36,312 nt of DNA, from assembly GCA_021734745.1 (NCBI GenBank), contig JAIPIK010000010.1, positions 1 to 36,312 on the forward strand, written 5' to 3'. This stretch comes from Candidatus Altimarinota bacterium. GTDB lineage: Bacteria > Patescibacteriota > Minisyncoccia > Phycocordibacterales > UBA5272. This document shows positions 1 through 7,102 of this stretch, piece by piece. The notes beneath the pieces are model-generated. The model was not told where the DNA came from. It ran no database searches and saw only the letters and a list, made by a program, of their open reading frames with translations. Made by a program: the position numbers and the translations under genes. Each line of letters opens with the position of its first letter. Within the stretch, counting starts at the first letter, position 1.

Positions 1-44
1 GGGGGGTGAACGGATCTTGAGCACCGGAGGATTAGAACACACTC

Positions 45-73
45 AATATATCAGAACATCGTGAGCATGTCAA
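45..73 (-). promoter_or_regulatory. Sigma70-type promoter reading left, out of the window
   Basis: Read on the minus strand, TTGACA (73-68) is followed after exactly 17 bases by TATATT (50-45). The predicted start is near position 38, so the transcript leaves the window almost at once. The first bases of that transcript match no RNA or protein that I recognise. The gene it serves lies outside the window. Confidence 0.6.
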
Positions 74-116
74 TGCCAAGTACGATATTTTTAGTTAAGT
101 TTAAAAGGTAAAACAA

Positions 117-341
117 AAAAGCCAGCTTGTTGCTGGCTTTGTGTGGGGTTGTTCCCCCACAACGCATCTTCAAATGGGACGGGCGGATTCCAGTAACTTC
201 TTACTTGCTTTTGATTCAGCAAGCTCGACAACTTTCGTCGGTACTGTTTGGGAAGAAGCTTGTGAAAAGACTCCTCACAGTTTCAGAAACTTCCACAGAA
301 CCCTCTTTGTTTCCCGTGTGGATGAAAACCCATTTGAAGAC
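117..341 (-). ncRNA. Unassigned structured small RNA with own promoter and terminator
   Basis: A near-consensus minus-strand promoter (348-376) predicts a start near 341. From there the sequence folds into a closed structure. Bases 340-329 pair perfectly with 178-167 (12 bp), extended by 317-313 with 183-179 (5 bp) across an 11-base bulge. Inside are hairpins at 240-226 (CGAC stem, GAAA-containing loop) and 223-204 (CTTGCT/AGCAAG), plus a longer imperfect arm around 310-245. After the closing stem come a GC-rich hairpin (161-142) and an intrinsic terminator (140-118) with a minus-strand T-run. No open reading frame in the transcript exceeds a few dozen codons or has both a start codon and a Shine-Dalgarno site. 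Pairing of the two ends and a body of about 175 nt recall 6S RNA, but I cannot match a 6S, SRP, RNase P or tmRNA signature, so the identity is open. Confidence 0.6.
118..140 (-). terminator. Intrinsic terminator of the small RNA
   Basis: AAAGCCAGC and GCTGGCTTT form a 9-bp stem around a 5-base loop (TTGTT). On the minus strand the stem is followed by a run of T (plus-strand A-run before 118). It closes the transcript that starts near 341. A second GC-rich hairpin (142-161) lies just upstream in the same transcript. Confidence 0.8.
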
Positions 342-347
342 TAATAC

Positions 348-376
348 AGTATATCATTCTAACTGTATGTTGTCAA
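348..376 (-). promoter_or_regulatory. Consensus promoter of the small RNA
   Basis: On the minus strand TTGACA (376-371) and TATACT (353-348) are separated by 17 bases. The predicted start near 341 coincides with the first base of the closing stem of the downstream RNA, which supports both calls. Confidence 0.75.
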
Positions 377-382
377 GTATAA

Positions 383-391
383 TTATCCACA
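383..391 (+). promoter_or_regulatory. DnaA box
   Basis: TTATCCACA is an exact match to the classical 9-base DnaA box. It lies between the divergent small-RNA promoter and the 21-residue gene at 457. Only one box is present here, so this looks like a regulatory site and not an origin. The same word occurs ahead of mraZ and lexA. Confidence 0.5.
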
Positions 392-456
392 ACTGTGAAT
401 GCGTATGTTTTAGGTATACTTAGATAGTAATCAAGATGTAAATAATATATAAAAAT

Positions 457-522
457 ATGGCAAAAAAAGAACAGCATGGAACACGTGAAAAAAAGAAACC
501 AAAGAAGGTGGTTGCAAAGTAG
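457..522 (+). CDS. Very short basic protein (21 aa)
   Basis: The frame ATG...TAG encodes a lysine-rich 21-residue peptide beginning MAKKEQHGTREKKKPKK. Very short basic peptides with a related G-x-R-E-x-K-K-P-K core are widespread as hypothetical proteins in bacteria; I recall the pattern but cannot search it. A -10-like TATACT (415-420) gives a leader of about 30 bases, with no clear Shine-Dalgarno sequence. A strong terminator with a GAAA loop follows at 551-578. The basic composition would suit nucleic-acid or ribosome binding, but function is unknown. Confidence 0.55.
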   Translation: MAKKEQHGTREKKKPKKVVAK

Positions 523-550
523 TTTGTAGAATTCGTTAGACGCAAAATAA

Positions 551-578
551 AAAGCCCTATCCGAAAGGATGGGGCTTT
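551..578. terminator. Bidirectional intrinsic terminator
   Basis: A 12-bp stem (AAAGCCC, one T-G pair, then ATCC with GGAT) closes on a GAAA tetraloop. An A-run before it serves as the minus-strand T-run. It separates the converging 21-aa gene and the leftward membrane-protein operon. Confidence 0.85.
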
Positions 579-593
579 GATTTGCACAAACAT

Positions 594-1010
594 TCAATCC
601 GGAGATTTTGTTTCATATGCAAAGTGAACACATACAGAAATCGCTGCCAGTCCAACCAAGGAAATAAATCCAATGAAATTGAACTTGTCATACAGATAGT
701 AGTTATCTGTTAGCAATGCAGTTAGTGAAACAACTGCTTCTGTGACACCTGTTAGGCCGGCCAATAAATAGGCCAGTTTACCGAATGTCCATTTTTTGTG
801 CTGCTGAATGACTTCGATGGCTGGGATTGTGATTAGTACCACACCAGATAGCATCATAAAAATGAGAATGATATACATATCAGTCACATTCATCTTTGAT
901 GCTGAAAATAGGAAGTGGTAGATGCAGAAAATCATAGTTGCAGCAGCCACCACCCCATACATGAGAAAGTTCCCATGAACCACTTGCCTATCATTAGTGT
1001 TTACGTTCAT
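594..1010 (-). CDS. Four-helix integral membrane protein, unknown function
   Basis: This 138-residue protein has four hydrophobic segments, at roughly residues 17-37, 44-64, 76-97 and 110-131, with short polar loops and no catalytic motif that I recognise. It is the second gene of a leftward pair, starting 10 bases after the stop of the 134-aa membrane protein. A weak AAGGA lies just before its ATG. Both genes are read from the TTGACA promoter at 1474-1502 and end at the terminator at 551-578. Co-transcription of two small multi-pass proteins suggests one membrane complex, but this is inference. Confidence 0.75.
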   Translation of the reverse strand: MNVNTNDRQVVHGNFLMYGVVAAATMIFCIYHFLFSASKMNVTDMYIILIFMMLSGVVLITIPAIEVIQQHKKWTFGKLAYLLAGLTGVTEAVVSLTALLTDNYYLYDKFNFIGFISLVGLAAISVCVHFAYETKSPD

Positions 1011-1020
1011 CTTGAGATCC

Positions 1021-1425
1021 TTAGTGAGATTGGGTGAGATATTTTCGTTTGATGGTTATTGCACTATATATGGACAATAGAAGTCCAAAAAATGTAATTA
1101 CCATTCCAACTTGAAGATAAAACAATACTTCGTAAAGTTTGAAACCCAGAAGAGATAAACTTGTATTCATTTCATACGGCTTAAGACCGAGATATAAAAT
1201 CAAGTGGGAAATTCCTCCAAATAAACATGTTCCCAGCAAGAAATTATTTTTTTTGTAAGCATCTCCCCACTCATTTTTACTTGAAGGAACAGTGTGAGCT
1301 TTTGCTTCTTTTTTCATCTTAGGAATTTGGGTTAAAATCCAAATTGTCCCAAAAAAAATAATAACGAAGAACGTGACTATTTTGTTGGAATTAATCATGT
1401 TAGTGAAGACAATAGTGTTCTCCAT
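1021..1425 (-). CDS. Three-helix integral membrane protein, unknown function
   Basis: This 134-residue protein has hydrophobic segments at about residues 16-33, 61-80 and 97-122. A charged cytoplasmic-looking stretch with several lysines lies between the first two. The ATG is preceded by GAGGAG at good spacing (1432-1437 on the plus strand), one of the clear Shine-Dalgarno sites in the window. It is the first gene of a two-gene operon with the 138-aa membrane protein. I recognise no family. Confidence 0.75.
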   Translation of the reverse strand: MENTIVFTNMINSNKIVTFFVIIFFGTIWILTQIPKMKKEAKAHTVPSSKNEWGDAYKKNNFLLGTCLFGGISHLILYLGLKPYEMNTSLSLLGFKLYEVLFYLQVGMVITFFGLLLSIYSAITIKRKYLTQSH

Positions 1426-1473
1426 AAAAATCTCCTCAAAATATAGGTTTTAAAACAAAGGGCGCCTATATCA

Positions 1474-1502
1474 ATTATACATTAGTTATACAGCACTGTC
1501 AA
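1474..1502 (-). promoter_or_regulatory. Consensus promoter of the membrane-protein pair
   Basis: On the minus strand TTGACA (1502-1497) and TATAAT (1479-1474) match consensus with 17-base spacing. The start would be near 1467. A GGCGCCTATAT motif (1461-1471) sits over the start region, and a close copy (GGCGACCTATAT, 1538-1549) lies about 76 bases away. The pair could be operator sites. Confidence 0.75.
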
Positions 1503-1580
1503 TAGTGACAAAAGTATAATTTGTTGTTTACATAGAGGCGACCTATATAAAACGTAACTATGTAAAATTGATATAATTTT

Positions 1581-1617
1581 CTATCAGCTATCAGCTATCA
1601 GCTATCAGCTATCAGCT
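1581..1617. repeat. Heptamer tandem repeat CTATCAG x5
   Basis: Five perfect copies of CTATCAG plus two further bases lie directly upstream of the leaderless promoter of the HD gene. A partial copy of the same word (GCTATCAGCTAA) occurs at 31481-31492, in front of another leaderless promoter. Confidence 0.85.
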
Positions 1618-1632
1618 AATATCTGTTCATTC

Positions 1633-1641
1633 TGTTATACT
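1633..1641 (+). promoter_or_regulatory. Extended -10 promoter, leaderless start
   Basis: TGT followed by TATACT is an extended -10 element. It ends 8 bases before the ATG at 1650, so transcription should begin at or next to the start codon. There is no Shine-Dalgarno sequence. Confidence 0.6.
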
Positions 1642-1649
1642 AATCCTAT

Positions 1650-2246
1650 ATGCTATTTACATCTCGTATTAATGAAGCTATTAAACTCGCTTCACATCTC
1701 CATCGTAATCAAATAAGAAAAGACAATAACAAAACTCCGTATATTAGTCATTTAGTATCTGTTGCAATGATATTAAGAGAAGTAACAGATGATGAGGATA
1801 TTATCATTGCAGGACTAATGCATGACTCACTTGAAGATGTACCGAATTATACATATGATAACCTTGTTTCAAATTTTGGAAATCGTGTGGCTGATATTGT
1901 GAGTCATGTTACTGAGCCACTTGACGCTAATAAGGGAGAGGAAGAACAGCTTCCATGGCTTACACGTAAAGAAAAATATTTGGAGAATTTGCGTAGCGGG
2001 GGGACAGAAAGTGCAATGGTATCAACTAGTGATAAAATTCATAACACAGAAAGTTTTATAAGTGACGTTCTATCTGAACAAGATGAATTCATCTCTAGAT
2101 TTCACTCCAGCTTACGTAATAGATTATGGTTTCATGAACAAGTACTTTTAATTGTGGAAGAAAAACTAGGAAGGGAAAATAAACTCGTATCACGTCTAAC
2201 CTTATGTACAGAAGAATTCAGAGAATTAGTTAATAAGTACGAGTAA
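1650..2246 (+). CDS. Stand-alone HD-domain (p)ppGpp hydrolase-like protein
   Basis: This 198-residue protein matches the hydrolase domain of RelA/SpoT and small MESH1-type enzymes. His34 (in SHLVSV), His58-Asp59 (in MHDSLED) and Asp128 (in STSDKIHN) are spaced like the metal-binding residues of that family. The segment FGNRVADIVSHVTE is also typical. No synthetase domain, TGS or ACT domain is present, so it should degrade alarmones or a related pyrophosphorylated nucleotide but not make them. The gene has its own extended -10 promoter with a predicted leaderless start. A convergent terminator follows. The substrate is inferred; other HD phosphohydrolases remain possible. Confidence 0.8.
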   Translation: MLFTSRINEAIKLASHLHRNQIRKDNNKTPYISHLVSVAMILREVTDDEDIIIAGLMHDSLEDVPNYTYDNLVSNFGNRVADIVSHVTEPLDANKGEEEQLPWLTRKEKYLENLRSGGTESAMVSTSDKIHNTESFISDVLSEQDEFISRFHSSLRNRLWFHEQVLLIVEEKLGRENKLVSRLTLCTEEFRELVNKYE

Positions 2247-2261
2247 CTAATAGTAAATAAA

Positions 2262-2289
2262 ATCACGCTGCCCAAAAAGGGTGCGTGAT
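2262..2289. terminator. Bidirectional intrinsic terminator
   Basis: ATCACGC pairs with GCGTGAT, and an inner CCC pairs with GGG around an A5 loop. It lies between the converging HD gene and the leftward membrane-protein gene, with A-rich and T-rich flanks on both sides. Confidence 0.7.
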
Positions 2290-2339
2290 AAAAATGTATT
2301 CGGTGTTGCTTTCTTTAGACTACCTCTACTTGAAAATAG

Positions 2340-2873
2340 TTATTTTTGCTTTTCTTCTCCAACTCCTATTTCAAGAGAGGTGATAGAGGTTGTGCAAAGC
2401 ATGTACTCGATGCACAAAAAAAGAGTAATCGTTACTACTGGGGGCGCGAATACAAAACCCATAAGTGGATCATTGTAGGTTACAAAAACTAGTAATAGTA
2501 ATGGTACTGGTAACATTTTTAGATTTCTGATTCTAAAAAATTCCCTAGTCATTATCCCTTTAACAGAGGCATAATCTTCCTTTTTTTCTTCTGTAAGAAT
2601 AAGAACTAAATATATTTGATAAACTTTGAACAAAAAAATACTTAGGTATCCTATGGAAATCAAAAATATAACAGTTGGTATTATTTCCAAATCAGCTGCA
2701 ACTATTAATATAGATGACAATGCAACAAAGAAAATTCCCAATTTTACTAACGACAAAACAAACATAAGTATAGTAGCTCTTTTTATTGGAGTTATAAGCT
2801 CAATTTGTCTGATGATCCACTGTGTCCAGACGATAAAAAAAATATCAATCGAGGTAAACATTTTAACGAACAT
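2340..2873 (-). CDS. Integral membrane protein, unknown function
   Basis: This 177-residue protein has four or five hydrophobic segments, starting at about residues 33, 58, 80, 118 and 137. A charged loop (TEEKKEDYASVKG) lies near residue 100. I recognise no family or catalytic motif. The gene is transcribed leftward away from the helicase gene. A TTGACA on the minus strand (2935-2930) with a weak TAGAGT about 17 bases on is a plausible promoter. It overlaps a 10-bp inverted repeat that also touches the helicase promoter. Confidence 0.7.
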   Translation of the reverse strand: MFVKMFTSIDIFFIVWTQWIIRQIELITPIKRATILMFVLSLVKLGIFFVALSSILIVAADLEIIPTVIFLISIGYLSIFLFKVYQIYLVLILTEEKKEDYASVKGIMTREFFRIRNLKMLPVPLLLLVFVTYNDPLMGFVFAPPVVTITLFLCIEYMLCTTSITSLEIGVGEEKQK

Positions 2874-2906
2874 TTTCGACCTTTCTCAGTTAGGAAGTCT
2901 AACAAA

Positions 2907-2943
2907 ACTCTACATTAACATTAGTAGTTTGTCAATGTAGAGT
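2907..2943. promoter_or_regulatory. Inverted repeat in a divergent promoter region
   Basis: ACTCTACATT (2907-2916) and AATGTAGAGT (2934-2943) are perfect 10-base inverted arms separated by 17 bases. They lie between the divergent membrane-protein and helicase genes and overlap -35/-10-like elements for both (TATACT at 2943-2948 for the helicase). This is a candidate operator or DNA-bend site. No matching regulator is encoded nearby. Confidence 0.5.
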
Positions 2944-2962
2944 ATACTTAAATATATAAAGT

Positions 2963-5900
2963 ATGACTAAAAATAAATCAACACAAATTCCACTATTTGA
3001 AGAAAGATATAAAGCACTTAATACTGCTCAAAAGAAAGCAGTTGACACTATAGATGGTCCAGTGATGGTTATTGCTGGACCTGGTTCTGGTAAGACTGAA
3101 TTGCTTTCTCTTCGTGTTGGAAATATTTTGAAGAAGGGGTTTGTTTCCCCACACAATATTCTATGTCTTACTTTTACTGATAATGGTGCTGTTAATATGC
3201 GTGAACGACTCTTTAGTCTAATTGGTCAAGATGCATATCGTGTTGGCATTTTTACTTTTCATGCTTTTTGTAATCATATTATTTCTCGTCATCCAGAGTA
3301 TTTTTGGAAAGCAACTCACTTTACTCAAGCAAATGATATTACTAGAGCTGAGATATTGCAGGATATATTTACTTCACTACCGCATGGGCATCCACTCGCA
3401 AGTTATCATCCAGAGAAAGGATTTGTCTATCTTCGTGATGTTACTGACCGCATAAAGCACATTAAAAGTTATGGTTATACAGCAGACGAGTATATTTCAG
3501 TTATAAAAGAATTACCAAAGGAATATTCTTCTATCAATAAAATTTTATCAAAATGGCCAGAAAGAATGTCTATCAAAAAATTAGATGAAATAGAGTCCAT
3601 TGCTGAGGGGCTTAATTCTCTTTCAGGAACTACCTCACTTTATCTAGCAAATACATTACGTAATGCAATTTCATTAGCAATGATTCTAGGGAAAACTGAA
3701 CCAGTCGGAGATTGGAAATCTAAGTTCACAGTTAAAGAAGACGGTGAGGTCATACTTAAAGATTCTTACAAAGAGGATAAAATAATTGCAGTAGGTGAAT
3801 TATACAAAAAATATAGTGATGAAATGTATAAAAGAGCTCTGTATGATTATGATGATATGATTATCGAAGTAGTTCACGCTCTCTTGGAAAGTGCGATACT
3901 TCGAAATGAATTAGAGGAACAATATCAATATATTCTCGTTGATGAATTTCAAGATACAAATGAAGCACAAATGTCACTTGTGAGGGCAATTACATCAAGT
4001 TATATTCATGAAGGTAGGCCGAATGTGTGTGTGGTAGGAGATGATGATCAAGCTATTTATAAATTCCAAGGGGCTGAAATTTCTCACATTATGCGATTCA
4101 GAGATTCTTTGTACAAGAATGTAGAAACAATTGTTTTGGATAAAAATTATCGTTCGACTCAAAAGGTTCTTGACCTCGCTAGATCTCTTATCACTCAAGG
4201 TAAGGGGCGCCTTGAAAACAAATATGACGATATCAGAAAAATTCTTTCTTCTGAGAATAAGAAATTGGAAAAAGGAGAAATTTCTATAATTCAAACTACC
4301 TCTGATGTTGCTGAGTATACGCACGTTGCAAGGTCTATTCGAAAAGTACTTGATAGTGGTGAAAGTGCGAGTGAAATAGCAATATTAGCAAGAGGTCACA
4401 GAGAATTAAAAGAAATACTTCCTTATCTTGATCGTGAAGAAATACCTTATGAATACAACAAGAAATCAAATGTTTTCGATGAGCCTCATGTCAAAATTTT
4501 GATACAAATGTGTGAGTATGTTTCGTCTGTTTTGAAGCATGAAAAGACAGCAGAGTATGTTCTTCCCCATCTTCTATCTCATCCATGTTTTTCTATAGAT
4601 AGACAGAAGTTGTTTGCTTTAGCGGTAGAGGCAAAGGAGAATAATAAAAGTTGGACAGAGGTATTGGTTACGACTGATGATGAGAAGATAAAAAAGATAG
4701 GATTGATTTTATCTGAGATTGTTGTTTTAGGTGAACATATGCCACTTGTGCATGTGCTTGAGAAGTTTATGGAAGAAAGTGGTTTTAAAGAATTTTATTT
4801 TTCTCGTGAATCAATTAAGAAGAGTCCAACGACTTATGTAGCATTTCTTAATAGTTTGAAAACATTTATTGAAGCTCTCCGTGAGTGGAAAGAAGATGAA
4901 ATTTTGTTAGTGTCTGACGTAGCTCCTTTTGTACAAATACATATCGATCATGATATTTCTATGACAAGTGAGTCTCCTTTTTTGAAGAATGAAAATTCCG
5001 TCCAAATTATGACTGCTCACGCTTCTAAAGGGCTTGAGTTTTCTCACGTCTATATAATATCTGCTCACGATTCTATTTGGACAAAATCTCCACGTACCAA
5101 TATTGCCCCACTCCCAGCACCGCTTATACCACTTATGCAACCTGCAGGAGATACAGAAGATGATTTCATAAGGTTACTTTATGTTGCAATTACTAGAGCA
5201 AAGCACACTCTCTCTATATCAAGTCATGATTCTCAAGTGAGATATTTACCGGCAGAAAACATTGTTCATGAAGAAAGTGAAAATGATGTACCAATAGAAG
5301 CACATGAAAATGCTTTAGCTTTACACAAGAAACCTTACAAAGAGGACGAGTGGGTATTGTTAAGAAGACTCGTAAAAAATTATAAAATGCCAGTAACTCA
5401 TTTGAATAATTTTGTTAATATCAGCGAAGGCGGCCCTCTTTATTTTATTGAACAAAACCTCTTACGTTTTCCTCAACCAATGAATCCTTCCGGAGTTTAT
5501 GGTACCGCTATTCATAAAGCAATTGAAGAGATAATAATGCATCCGAAATATCACGCTGGTAAAAAAGCTTCTTTTGAATATATTTTAACCGTCTTTGATA
5601 AAGAACTATCAAGAGGAAGGTTGCCGACAAATGAAATGATAAAACAAGGGGAGCGTGGTAAAAAAGTACTTGATTGTATTTACAAGATTACTAAAGATAT
5701 GTTCAATCCATTCGATCTAGTTGAAGTTGATATGAGAGATGAAGGGGTAATGATAGGGGAAGCGCACCTGATAGGTAAAATAGATCTTTTAAGAGTTGTT
5801 GATAAAAAATATGAGGTAGTTGATTTCAAAACCGGCAAAGCCTTTATCTCTTGGGATGAAGCAAAAACTGATAACGATAAAATAAAACTTCACAAGTATC

Positions 5901-6178
5901 GTCAGCAATTAATCGTCTACAAACTTCTACTTGAAAATTCTATTAACTATAAAGATTTGCCTATTAGCAGACTTTCACTTTGGTTTGTTGAAGAGGAGAA
6001 ATTCACTGAACTTGTTTTGGATATTGTTGATGTTGAAATAGAAAGAACCAAGAAGTTAATTGAAGCAGTGTACAAAAAAATTATTAATTTGGAAATCACT
6101 CCAGATATTTCAAAATACGGAGAAAGTTATAAAGGGTTGTTAGAGTTCGAAGAGGATTTAATTAATGGAAATATCTAA
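2963..6178 (+). CDS. UvrD/Rep-family helicase with C-terminal PD-(D/E)XK nuclease (AddA-like)
   Basis: This 1071-residue protein is an SF1A DNA helicase fused to a nuclease, the AddA/RecB arrangement. Visible helicase motifs are Walker A GPGSGKT (39-45), LTFTDNGAVNMRER (Ia), DEFQDTN (about 327), VGDDDQAIYKFQGA (III, about 358), NYRS (IV, about 395), TAHASKGLEF (V, about 683) and LYVAITRAKH (VI, about 740). The C-terminal nuclease shows GTAIHKAIEE (about 847), GKIDLL (about 938) and DFKTGK (about 953). Such enzymes unwind and resect double-strand breaks before RecA loading. A small gene overlaps its end, and a second RecB-like nuclease lies 0.9 kb downstream. Together they could be an AddAB-like pair, but no AddB helicase-like subunit is seen. 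Confidence 0.92.
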   Translation: MTKNKSTQIPLFEERYKALNTAQKKAVDTIDGPVMVIAGPGSGKTELLSLRVGNILKKGFVSPHNILCLTFTDNGAVNMRERLFSLIGQDAYRVGIFTFHAFCNHIISRHPEYFWKATHFTQANDITRAEILQDIFTSLPHGHPLASYHPEKGFVYLRDVTDRIKHIKSYGYTADEYISVIKELPKEYSSINKILSKWPERMSIKKLDEIESIAEGLNSLSGTTSLYLANTLRNAISLAMILGKTEPVGDWKSKFTVKEDGEVILKDSYKEDKIIAVGELYKKYSDEMYKRALYDYDDMIIEVVHALLESAILRNELEEQYQYILVDEFQDTNEAQMSLVRAITSSYIHEGRPNVCVVGDDDQAIYKFQGAEISHIMRFRDSLYKNVETIVLDKNYRSTQKVLDLARSLITQGKGRLENKYDDIRKILSSENKKLEKGEISIIQTTSDVAEYTHVARSIRKVLDSGESASEIAILARGHRELKEILPYLDREEIPYEYNKKSNVFDEPHVKILIQMCEYVSSVLKHEKTAEYVLPHLLSHPCFSIDRQKLFALAVEAKENNKSWTEVLVTTDDEKIKKIGLILSEIVVLGEHMPLVHVLEKFMEESGFKEFYFSRESIKKSPTTYVAFLNSLKTFIEALREWKEDEILLVSDVAPFVQIHIDHDISMTSESPFLKNENSVQIMTAHASKGLEFSHVYIISAHDSIWTKSPRTNIAPLPAPLIPLMQPAGDTEDDFIRLLYVAITRAKHTLSISSHDSQVRYLPAENIVHEESENDVPIEAHENALALHKKPYKEDEWVLLRRLVKNYKMPVTHLNNFVNISEGGPLYFIEQNLLRFPQPMNPSGVYGTAIHKAIEEIIMHPKYHAGKKASFEYILTVFDKELSRGRLPTNEMIKQGERGKKVLDCIYKITKDMFNPFDLVEVDMRDEGVMIGEAHLIGKIDLLRVVDKKYEVVDFKTGKAFISWDEAKTDNDKIKLHKYRQQLIVYKLLLENSINYKDLPISRLSLWFVEEEKFTELVLDIVDVEIERTKKLIEAVYKKIINLEITPDISKYGESYKGLLEFEEDLINGNI

Positions 6179-6500
6179 TTCGAGTATGGAAAAGATGCAT
6201 ATTAATGAGAGAGGTTCTCATACGACTGTGATTGAAGGATCAAAAGATATATTGAAGAAATTTAAAAAAGCTGGAGTTTTTGTATCTCCTGGAGTTATAG
6301 AAGCAAATGTAAAAGCAAGAGGTAAGAGTGTGAAGTTAAAGCGAATAAACTCAGAGACTTTTGAGATGGTAATCGTGGTAAATAGTTCTAAGCAAACTTT
6401 TAAAGTTTATGGAGATAATCAAGATGAGATTATTGAAATAATAAATAGTTTCAAATCACAAAGTTGGAATGTTCAAGAAGTGCTAGATATTAGTAAGTAG
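6165..6500 (+). CDS. Small protein overlapping the helicase-nuclease gene
   Basis: This 111-residue protein starts 14 bases inside the helicase gene, so the two are probably translationally coupled. Other in-frame ATG codons lie 7 and 10 residues further on. It is lysine-rich with alternating predicted strands and a C-terminal helix, and has no signal peptide or membrane segment. I recognise no family. Its position suggests an accessory factor of the helicase-nuclease. A palindromic terminator follows. Confidence 0.65.
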   Translation: MEISNSSMEKMHINERGSHTTVIEGSKDILKKFKKAGVFVSPGVIEANVKARGKSVKLKRINSETFEMVIVVNSSKQTFKVYGDNQDEIIEIINSFKSQSWNVQEVLDISK

Positions 6501-6517
6501 AATATTATATATAAAAA

Positions 6518-6542
6518 CGCGAGCGACCCATGGTCACTCGCG
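6518..6542. terminator. Intrinsic terminator between converging genes
   Basis: CGCGAG/CTCGCG and GACC/GGTC form an 11-position stem with one C-A mismatch and a 3-base loop. The minus-strand T-run (plus-strand AAAAA at 6513-6517) is the stronger side and serves the 147-aa leftward gene. A weaker T-rich tract serves the plus strand. Confidence 0.8.
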
Positions 6543-6560
6543 CTATGTTATTTTTACGTT

Positions 6561-7004
6561 TCATTTTCTTCTACCAAGAATTATAAGAAAAGATGGGTCA
6601 GGAGTTTTTCCCTTGAATCTCAGCAATTTAGAGATATTTTCTCTTGTAAGAAGTGTTAAATCATTAATATTTTTTAAGTAATGGTCAGTTAGTGTGCGAG
6701 CCTGTCTTCTTGATAGACATGAGCTAAAGCGTGTTAGTTGGACATTGCTTATTCTCCCTCTCATTTTTAAAAAGGTAATGGCAGTATCAACGCACAGGAT
6801 AACTTCATAAAAATTTTTTTCTGTGTAGGCGCTAATATTTTTACTATTAATTTGACTCATACAAAAATTTTTCACTCTTCGTAAACATAGAAGAGTTAGT
6901 CTTCTAATCTTAGGGTCTACCTTTATTTTGTACGGAGCAATTACCTTTCTATGTTGTGGTCCAAATGCTGAAAGAGCGGTATTTGTACCTTGATTAGTAT
7001 TCAT
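6561..7004 (-). CDS. Basic protein of unknown function
   Basis: This 147-residue protein is rich in Arg and Lys, without membrane segments or a signal peptide. Several helices are likely, including RRLTLLCLRRVKNF and RRQARTLTDHYLKN. A strong GGAGGA Shine-Dalgarno sequence (7008-7013 on the plus strand) precedes the ATG. The stand-alone gene has its own terminator. The charge pattern fits a nucleic-acid-binding protein, but I recognise no domain. Confidence 0.65.
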   Translation of the reverse strand: MNTNQGTNTALSAFGPQHRKVIAPYKIKVDPKIRRLTLLCLRRVKNFCMSQINSKNISAYTEKNFYEVILCVDTAITFLKMRGRISNVQLTRFSSCLSRRQARTLTDHYLKNINDLTLLTRENISKLLRFKGKTPDPSFLIILGRRK

Positions 7005-7083
7005 ATATCCTCCACAAAATTTCTAGGAACTATCTTTCTATAATCTACATTTATTATTGTTATGTGTCCAGAACAAGAATAAT

Positions 7084-7092
7084 TGTTATACT
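7084..7092 (+). promoter_or_regulatory. Extended -10 promoter that fixes the nuclease start
   Basis: TGT plus TATACT forms an extended -10 element that ends 10 bases before the ATG at 7103. An in-frame ATG at 7064 lies upstream of this element and would be outside the transcript, so 7103 is the better start. Confidence 0.6.
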
Positions 7093-7102
7093 GTTAAACA
7101 TT

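Noticed and set aside
1-60. Possible 5' end of a tmRNA or end of an rRNA (GGGGGGTGAACGGAT)
   Set aside because: The first bases faintly resemble tmRNA 5' ends, but no tag frame, 3' acceptor half or CCA follows, and no rRNA end signature was found. The minus-strand promoter at 45-73 also reads across it.
127-423. Plus-strand open frames of 98 and 67 codons over 127-423
   Set aside because: They run opposite a consensus promoter, a closed RNA structure and a terminator, have no Shine-Dalgarno sequence or plausible domain, and cross the hairpins. The minus-strand RNA explains the interval better.
383-457. Replication origin around the DnaA box
   Set aside because: Only one exact DnaA box is present, with no cluster, no dnaA, dnaN or gyr genes, and only modest AT-rich sequence. 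A regulatory site fits better.
1581-1617. CRISPR array
   Set aside because: The units are 7 bases with no spacers, so it is a simple tandem repeat. No cas genes are near, and the Cas4-like protein at 7103 groups better with AddB-type repair nucleases.
2281-2478. Plus-strand frames at 2281-2478 and 2626-2940
   Set aside because: They overlap the leftward membrane-protein gene on the opposite strand, have AT-driven composition and lack Shine-Dalgarno or promoter elements.
7064-7102. Upstream start of the RecB/Cas4-like nuclease
   Set aside because: The ATG at 7064 lies before the extended -10 element at 7084-7092 and would not be transcribed. The ATG at 7103 fits the promoter distance seen at other genes.
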